Source: Cyclina sinensis
Lineage: Eukaryota; Mollusca; Bivalvia; Venerida; Veneridae
DNA length: 64,000 nucleotides
Reading direction: 5' to 3'
Assembly (NCBI GenBank): GCA_012932295.1
Contig: JAAONU010000022.1
Coordinates: forward strand, 62,001-126,000
Part shown: positions 58,801-64,000 of the stretch, one piece after another
Numbering within the stretch: position 1 is the stretch's first letter
Layout of the letters: every line of letters begins with the position of its first letter
Translations under genes and position numbers: made by a program
Notes under the pieces: model-generated
The model's database searches: none
What the model was told of the DNA's origin: nothing
What the model saw: the letters and a program-made list of their open reading frames with translations, nothing else

Positions 58801-60090
58801 AAGAATGCAAAAATAAAACATACCACCATGATCTTGAAGCAATTTTCTTCAGATAACAGTTGCTCAGTCCGTTTCTGGTATGAATTTTCAGCCATCTGCC
58901 GCTGATGAAATGTAGCTATTCGTCCACCAGTCGCTTTGTTCTTCTTTTCCTCATTGAAAAATTCTGTCACTTTCAAACAGTTCTCATCTGACACGATATG
59001 CTGCAGCTAGAATAGAATCAAGTCTTTGGTTCACTGACAGATAAAATAGATGCTAGTTACAATAAATTCTGGAACTATTTGAAAATGACATCAATGTTTT
59101 TATGTTTTTTTGGAAACTGAATTATAACCAAATTATATTTCCGAATTTTTTTTGTGGAAATTTTCATGGATAGAACTTAATATTTATTCAATGATTCTTA
59201 CAACCTGACTCTGAATGTCTGTACAAGTGCATTACAGAAAACAGTTCTTGTGCTTATAAAATAACACAGACTTTAAACAAAGATTCACTGAACAGTCAAT
59301 GGTGAATGGCCACTTATTTGATTGGACTTTATATACATCCTTAAACCAAGCCCCTAAATATAAAACTTGGTAAGTTTACCTGTCTTACAATATTCTGGAC
59401 CAGTTTATCCATGGTGAAGGCAATATATGCGTGAATGCCATACATCTCCCGTAGTTGGTCTTCATAGGCTGAGCTCTCCAGATTCCCATCAAGTAAATTC
59501 TTTATCATATCAAGGAAGTATGGGAAATATTCATCAGGCTCTATTTCACCTACAATACAAGATAAAGTTTTAAGAACAGTGATACAGGAACCAGTATTTT
59601 GTTGTGATTCAATTGTCCTTCCGTATTTTATCTATAAAGTTATGTCATACAGTCCCTCTCTAGGAAGTGGCAGTACTGAAAGACTATGCCTAATAACAAA
59701 CTGCCAACTTTCAAATTTCAAGGCAGATTATTAAGGACTCAAAAAAGATTTTCAACAAGGAAGAGCTTCAACTTGTTAAGAAGTCTGTGACCTTAACCAT
59801 CCTACCAATGAGCCACGTATGCAGTTTTCTTTCATTCTATAATTCTATGTAAACATATTTGGGGCCTTCAATCACAGAGCAAGAAAATGCTGTTTTGTTG
59901 ACTTACTGGGTGCCTTTAGTCTTAAAGCGACGGCTGTTGACTCCTTCCTGTCTTTTCTACACAGGGCTTCTTCCTCCGCAATCTTCTGAGAGTGACTGTA
60001 TATGGTATAAAGCCTCTCACACAGGAGTTGGTGTAACCGGAAGAACAGGTACCAGTTGTTGTTAACAAAGAACACAGAATACAGGTCATC
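55835..60090 (-). CDS. SIN3A: Sin3 corepressor, C-terminal half (partial, 7 exons)
   Basis: Exons, in transcript order: 60090-59907, 59549-59380, 59006-58824, 58397-58222, 57549-57147, 56448-56382, 56016-55835. All have GT/AG borders and phases that join without a stop, giving 454 residues and TGA. Hallmarks of the Sin3 C-terminal domain are [23 protein letters not shown] at the start, [79 protein letters not shown] and NKWLLGEAG. Sin3 is a nuclear scaffold that uses PAH domains to bind repressors and brings in HDAC1/2; those domains lie beyond the right edge. Exon 5 encodes an acidic, Glu/Ser/Thr-rich linker (about 90 residues) longer than in vertebrates. No lesions were seen, so it looks functional. 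Confidence 0.92.
56181..56333. repeat. 76-bp tandem duplication in a Sin3 intron
   Basis: Two copies starting AATCAATTACAAGATGG at 56181 and 56257, differing at about three positions. Lies between the last two Sin3 exons. Confidence 0.85.
58010..58205. mobile_element. TTAA-flanked MITE in a Sin3 intron
   Basis: Ends CCCTTAACCTGCTGGAA and (reverse complement) CCCTGAACATGCTGAAA, flanked by TTAA at 58006-58009 and 58206-58209. An internal imperfect palindrome (TATAGAGCCAGGCC... to ...GACCAGGCTCTATA) lies in the left half. TTAA sites suggest piggyBac-type mobilisation. It ends 17 bp short of the donor side of the 58222-58397 exon. Confidence 0.75.
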
Positions 60091-60093
60091 CTG

Positions 60094-61193
60094 GAAAGAA
60101 ATGAATATGCTTGTAACAGAGTAAAGAGTATTTTCAAAGTCAAACTTAGACTAACAATAACCTGCCTGTTGTCAAATGAATCTTGGCAATAATCATCCTG
60201 ATAAGACGTCTGTATGTTACAGTGTAATGCTACAGTGCAAGATAATGTTGCCTCCTTAAACAACTGACAGCCTTCGAATTCAGATACCGGACCGAAGGTC
60301 TAGTCCACCAAAATGGCTGACGGTCCAGTAAAAAATTACAAATCAGTAGTCCGACTGTCCAGTGAATATTGGTGCTGCTGTTTTTTTTTACTAATTACAG
60401 TAAATAAAGTAGAGAAACAAGTAAAAAGTAGTGTTTTGAAAATAAAATGAAATTGTTTCTTAAAAATGCATTCTTCTCCATAGAACAGCCATTGGTTAAC
60501 CCCAACTACAACATAACGCATTCGTACTTAGTTAACACATAACCGGTGCTCAGGCTATAATCTCCCTTTCCAGTTTTTGCGATAAATATGATATTTTATT
60601 TTAATTATTGACCAGGCTATTTCCGGTGTAAAGAGAAAAAAGCCAGCCGAAAGTAACACCTTATTTTCATTATTCTGTTTCATGAAATAACTCTGTTTCG
60701 GTTTCCTGTTTTTTTTCTTTTTTTACATGCATGTATACATTTTCGGAAAGTGACATCCGATCCATTCCATTACACTCATTTATCGACCATGGGGCCATCC
60801 TTAAAAAATTGTTTGTTTGGCATAACCCAGGTAAATTTTGGTGGGTAGGTAGGTAGGGATTTTTTTTTTTTTTTTTTACAATTTATAAACGCAAAGAGAT
60901 TGGATCATGGAAAAAACTTTGACAAGGGTTCAAAGTTTATTATATTTTATTATCAGCTTCAATACTTCAATAAAACATTTGTTAAACTGAGACAGTTTCT
61001 GTTGTCTTTTTCTGAGATATTACATTACTTTTACCATCTGGGATGTAAAAAATAAGGAAAAGAAAAACAAACAAAACACAGTCAAATTGCCCAGCAAAGT
61101 TTCAGAGGGCTTAATATCTCACAGGTAACCTTGACACAAGTCATAAATGCAAGAGTGAAGTAAATGTCCTTCCAGAAAACAAATGTCTCATTT
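60094..61193. other. Sin3 intron / spacer before the D..E gene
   Basis: No exon seen. Holds a T run at about 60858-60877 (GTAGGTAGGTAGGGA just before it) and a 'ggaccgaaggtctagtcc' palindromic patch at 60287-60304. Confidence 0.4.
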
Positions 61194-61199
61194 TTTATT
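61194..61199 (-). promoter_or_regulatory. polyadenylation signal for the D..E gene
   Basis: AATAAA on the minus strand 22 nt beyond the stop codon at 61221-61223. Confidence 0.45.
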
Positions 61200-61220
61200 T
61201 CCACCAAACTTCAGACAGTT

Positions 61221-64000
61221 TCACTTTTTAGGTAAGCGCTTCACCACTGGCTTTACAGTTTTACAGTTCTGACAACGTGGCAGTACAACCCGGAATTTTT
61301 CCATGGCTTCAGGGTCTCTCTCTGTTTCCTCTGCTGAGCCACAGTAACAGCAAACGGATTTGTCAGCTGTAATATGTTGTGATGCATAGTATGCAAATTC
61401 TATCGGGGTACTGCACGTAAGCTGCAGCCTCACAAACACACACCCATTTAGTCCATCGCCTGAAAAATAACAATGAGACCACTAAAAGTTTGAAGTTTTC
61501 CAACAAGTCTTCAGAAGAGTGCAGCAAAACTATTCTACCCGAAAATTGTTTTCATGAAAGCAAGCAAAGACTGATAAAGAAAGAGCACATTGTAAATACA
61601 GAAAGCACACCCACCAAGTCCCGAGACTAAACAAACAATACTAGTACTAGTTTATCATCTGACAGCTCTGTTGCCTGCATGTATGGTCAGAGGTATTAAA
61701 GCATCAATTAAACCTCAAAAATAAGAACTTTTACATGTAAATGAAATTTTCAAATTCTATGCTCAGCAAATTTGTACTTCACACATACCATCAGGTGTAA
61801 TGACAGATCCACAACTGTAACTGTACTTTTCTTTAATACGCTTCAAAGCTCGTTCCTCTCGTGCACTTAGTGCTTTTTTGCTGTACACACACCTCGGCTT
61901 TCCACATTCGTAACACCAAACAAGACTACGAGCATTCTGTCCAACAAGAAGTTTGTTTGCACAGCCCTGTAAAAGTTAAAAAGTTTTAAATTCTGTTTCA
62001 TACTTTTGGTATAGAATATCAGATTTGATTTGTGTAAGGTCAGTTTGAATGTGTAAATTTTAGTACAAGTTGAATCATATTCAAAGATGGCAATACTTTT
62101 CAGAATTTGTTTTGACATATTGTCTATTTTTCATAATATTTACATCACTGATTATCTTCAATTTTAATACATCTGACACTTTTTACCAGTCTGAAAGAAA
62201 TAATACACTGACAGCTGAAGTACCATATTGAACATATAATTATACCTGCTGTTCTTCAGCAACTCTGGCAATGGTCATAGTTGATTTGGAGGGTGTGTGA
62301 CTCTCATCTGTGTCTGTTCCAAAAACATCCTCGAACTGCCGGTAATGTGATTTGTCGTCAGAACATAACATTGGGTCTGGCAGATATGGTGGAATGACGC
62401 CACATGTATTTCTTACTGGCCCACAGCAAAGCTGATCATCACACTTTCTAACCTGTTTCATTGGATAGTTTGACCAAATATTTTGTATAAATATGGATAG
62501 ACATTAAAAAAGCCTTTAGTTTATTAATATTTTAAATAACTACTAATATAAATGGCAGTTCATACTGAGTCTCACAAAATTTACCTCAAAACTTTTTATG
62601 ACATGGATAAGATGCAAGCTTGGACTCTGACAGTAATGTCAAAGTTGTTATGTAAAATATATTAAAACGCATGCATATTGCCTTTAATATTAAATGTGAC
62701 TTCACAAGTGTCAATGTGTGAGCATGTTAAAATGTCAGAGACGTTTTATTCTACTATTAAACACACTTAGTACTAAGTATTAACTATTCTAACAGGACAT
62801 ATATTAAAAGCTGAAATTTTATAGTTTGAATTCCAGCATAACAGAGCTTGGTTAAATTTAAGCACCAACACCATGAGAAAGCAGAGAAAGAAAAGAAATA
62901 AAAGCTGTATTTTAAATGCAGACTAGTATTTAAAAGTATCCAAGTACATGTATAGAAAAGGTCCAGTACTACTAGTGTTTTACTTACCCTCTGATTTTCA
63001 CTGTTAAAATACCATTAAAATTGCATATATATATATTTAAATATTAAGTCCACACACTGTTTTATTCAAACTTCAATGTGTCAATGACATTCTAAAGTAT
63101 TCCTGCTTGTTTATAACCATCTGCCCATGTGAACTTTATAAACTGCTGTGACATTAACTAACTTGATCAAATATTTTAATTTTAAATGTTTTAAAATTTA
63201 AAAGAAGTGCTTTGCTGGCAATGATGCGTTGTCGAGAATGTTTAATTATAAAGTAAATGATTTAAAAATTTCTTCAATGTTTTAAAGTATTAAATGCACA
63301 TTTAAACAAACATTGAATACCTGAAAAATATAGTTCCTTTCTCTACAATGTACTGCCATAAACCTGTTGTACTCGTCAAGTTTCTTCAAGTTGTTTGCAG
63401 TGTATTTACCTATCTGCAAATTTGGATCAACACACTGTCTTATTTCTGATTCAAACTGACTAACATCTTCATCTGAGGCAGGGACACCCGTTTTGAAATT
63501 CCTCCCCTTTAAAGTAACACGTTTTGTTCGGTTGTCAAGCATCTCAATCATGGCCTCCAAGGATTTAATCCAAGCATCTTGCAAACCATCTTCTTTTGAT
63601 GCTTTTTTTCTGATGTCCGCCATGGACCCACATGATTTCAGCATTTGCTCAAAGCCAGATGTCATCTCATCACGGTACAGAGAAACATTCTGGTAGGCTA
63701 GATTCAGTAGGCTCATAATTCGTTCGGCAGGGTTTGCCCAGGAATGGCCAGGTGCAGTTCTCGCAGCTATAAGTAAGTCTAAATCTAAACGTTTAAAGAG
63801 TATAATGAGTGACAATTTCACGGCTCCATATGTAGTCCTGTGATCTGGACCCCCGTCTGTATATAGAAATAAAAATGGGTATGGTTTCTCACTGTCAGTG
63901 GGCATCAGAATATTAAAAAGTTCCTTTGCATGACGAAATGGCGATGAAGGTTGAAAAATGGAATCCTTCAGAGTCACGTGCACTTGTCCAGCATAGAAGC
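61221..64000 (-). CDS. integrase-like D..E protein with Cys-rich C-terminus (partial, 4 exons)
   Basis: Exons: >64000-63321, 62452-62246, 61966-61789, 61459-61221. All borders are GT/AG and phases 0, 0, 1 join cleanly to TGA, giving at least 433 residues. The first part has YTDGGPDHRTTYGAVKLSL and, about 40 residues later, RTAPGHSWANPAERIMSLLN. This matches the order and spacing of the second Asp and Glu of RNase H-fold integrases and transposases, including the 'P..N..ER' context. The rest is rich in cysteine pairs (CDDQLCCGPV, WCYECGKPRC, CCYCG, CQNC), probably zinc-binding. I recall similar uncharacterised proteins in molluscs and corals, but no named family. It lacks stops, unlike the other transposase copies here. 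It lies in the same orientation as Sin3 and 1.1 kb upstream of the first Sin3 exon seen. Confidence 0.7.

Overview
The window is AT-rich, gene-poor animal nuclear DNA with spliceosomal introns, TIR transposons, SINEs, LINE, LTR and DIRS remnants, and many degenerate tandem repeats. Several repeats (the AGGTCA-rich array near 34 kb, the ~144-bp 'gacaaacattctgac' array near 17 kb, the 'gagggagggNatattg' repeats) are of types I associate with bivalve mollusc genomes. Together with invertebrate-style Sin3 exons this suggests a marine bivalve. That is inference; no search was possible.

Host genes. (1) 2406-6016, minus: a two-exon gene for a 69-residue single-pass membrane protein; its 3.4-kb intron holds a hAT-like non-autonomous element and a truncated LINE. 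(2) 38517-38725, minus: one terminal exon with an IAP-like C-terminal RING finger. (3) 55835-60090, minus: seven exons, in phase, for the C-terminal 454 residues of a Sin3 corepressor scaffold; the N-terminal half lies beyond the right edge. (4) 61221-64000, minus: four exons in phase for a protein with an integrase-like D(39-43)E core and a cysteine-rich C-terminus, also running off the right edge. It sits in what must be a Sin3 intron if the Sin3 gene continues to the right.

Mobile elements. From left to right: a TTAA-flanked element with iterated termini (264-745); a hAT-like MITE (3023-4287) abutting a LINE reverse transcriptase fragment; a decayed LTR with a tRNA-Lys-type primer-binding site (about 7.75-8.35 kb); a DIRS-type RT/RNase H fragment (9.3-9.8 kb); a small TIR element (23391-23577); a complete but dead Tc1-like element (28752-30310); three tRNA-derived SINE families in many copies, one nested in another; a P-element/THAP9-type transposase relic (46475-49485) facing a second decayed ORF (50414-51411); and small MITEs at 51555 and 58010.

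From about 6.5 to 31 kb there are hardly any genes. Instead there is a mosaic of short diverged paralogous blocks that recur in roughly colinear order, plus tandem arrays (60 bp at 14.9 kb, ~144 bp at 17.1 kb). A 194-bp satellite lies at 39.7-40.7 kb. The best candidates for something undescribed are the spliced D..E protein nested by Sin3, the convergent two-ORF transposon relic at 46-51 kb, and a four-copy repeat (12.8, 19.3, 26.7, 30.4 kb) whose copies can form a small hairpin with compensatory changes.
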